Below are positions 6,247-6,306 of a DNA stretch of 6,306 nucleotides, piece by piece. Within the stretch, counting starts at the first letter, position 1, and the number at the start of each line of letters is the position of its first letter. The notes below the pieces were generated by a model. That model saw only the letters and a list, made by a program, of their open reading frames with translations. It had not been told where the DNA came from and did not search any database. Both the position numbers and the translations under genes were made by a program. Source of the DNA: Elusimicrobiota bacterium (GTDB lineage: Bacteria; Elusimicrobiota; Elusimicrobia; Elusimicrobiales; Elusimicrobiaceae); assembly GCA_031258375.1 (NCBI GenBank), contig JAIRMX010000107.1, positions 1-6,306 of the forward strand. Direction: 5' to 3'.

Positions 6247-6306
6247 ATGAGTTTTAGATGCGAAATCCCGCGCGGGGTTCGCTTCCGAATTTACAACGAT
6301 TTTAAT
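6247..6306 (+). CDS. Possible short reading frame, cut by the right edge
   Basis: An ATG at 6247 opens 20 codons without a stop up to the window end, beginning MSFRCEIPRGVRF. The G run ends seven bases upstream and could serve as a Shine-Dalgarno-like purine tract. I do not recognise the product and 60 bases are too few to show coding character. It reads through the palindrome, so it may only be a by-product of a repeat element. Confidence 0.15.
   Translation, partial: MSFRCEIPRGVRFRIYNDFN
6260..6282. repeat. GC-rich imperfect palindrome (hairpin)
   Basis: GCGAA (6260-6264) pairs with TTCGC (6278-6282), and the core CCCGCGCGGG (6267-6276) is a perfect palindrome; one A bulge and one G-T pair lie between them, leaving a GCGC loop. 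It sits 20 bases beyond the poly-G tract, upstream of the pilin. No T-run follows on either strand, so it does not look like an intrinsic terminator. It may be part of a dispersed repeat. Confidence 0.55.

Overview
The window looks like a stretch of chromosome from a Gram-negative-type (diderm) bacterium, most plausibly a member of the Elusimicrobiota. That placement is an inference from two things: the pilin at the right end has the short, class III-methylation N-terminus and C-terminal layout that I associate with the many pilin-like proteins of Elusimicrobium relatives, and there is an AsmA-type envelope protein, which implies an outer membrane. Base composition is moderate to AT-rich. Four of the five intact starts lack a recognisable Shine-Dalgarno sequence. 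A database search would be needed to confirm the phylum.

Left block (1-2544): a cytosolic PepT-like M20 peptidase (minus strand, cut by the left edge) is transcribed from a strong-looking promoter that lies between it and a divergent two-gene unit. That unit encodes a small DUF192 lipoprotein-like protein and, overlapping it by four bases (ATGA), an exported M20-family metallohydrolase with a complete set of zinc ligands.

Middle block (2546-4801): one long minus-strand gene for an AsmA-like protein (N-terminal membrane anchor, large periplasmic beta-rich body) converges on the exported peptidase with a single base between the two stop codons.

Right block (4802-6306): a divergent 140-base spacer containing an imperfect inverted repeat and a TATAAT box leads into a plus-strand SGNH/GDSL hydrolase. 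This converges on a minus-strand type IV pilin gene. The pilin is the most interesting item. Its mature part is intact (149 codons), but directly upstream of its prepilin leader sits a run of fifteen G (C on the coding strand), and with fifteen bases the pilin frame runs into a stop codon without any ATG, GTG or TTG. Next to the run is a GC-rich hairpin. This is the layout of a slipped-strand (phase-variation) switch or of a repeat element that replaced the pilin's start; an assembly error in the homopolymer is the main alternative.

The genes do not form one pathway. Common threads are peptide hydrolysis (two M20 enzymes) and the cell envelope or surface (DUF192 lipoprotein, exported peptidase, AsmA-like protein, pilin). 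I found no RNA genes, CRISPR array, or identifiable transposase.
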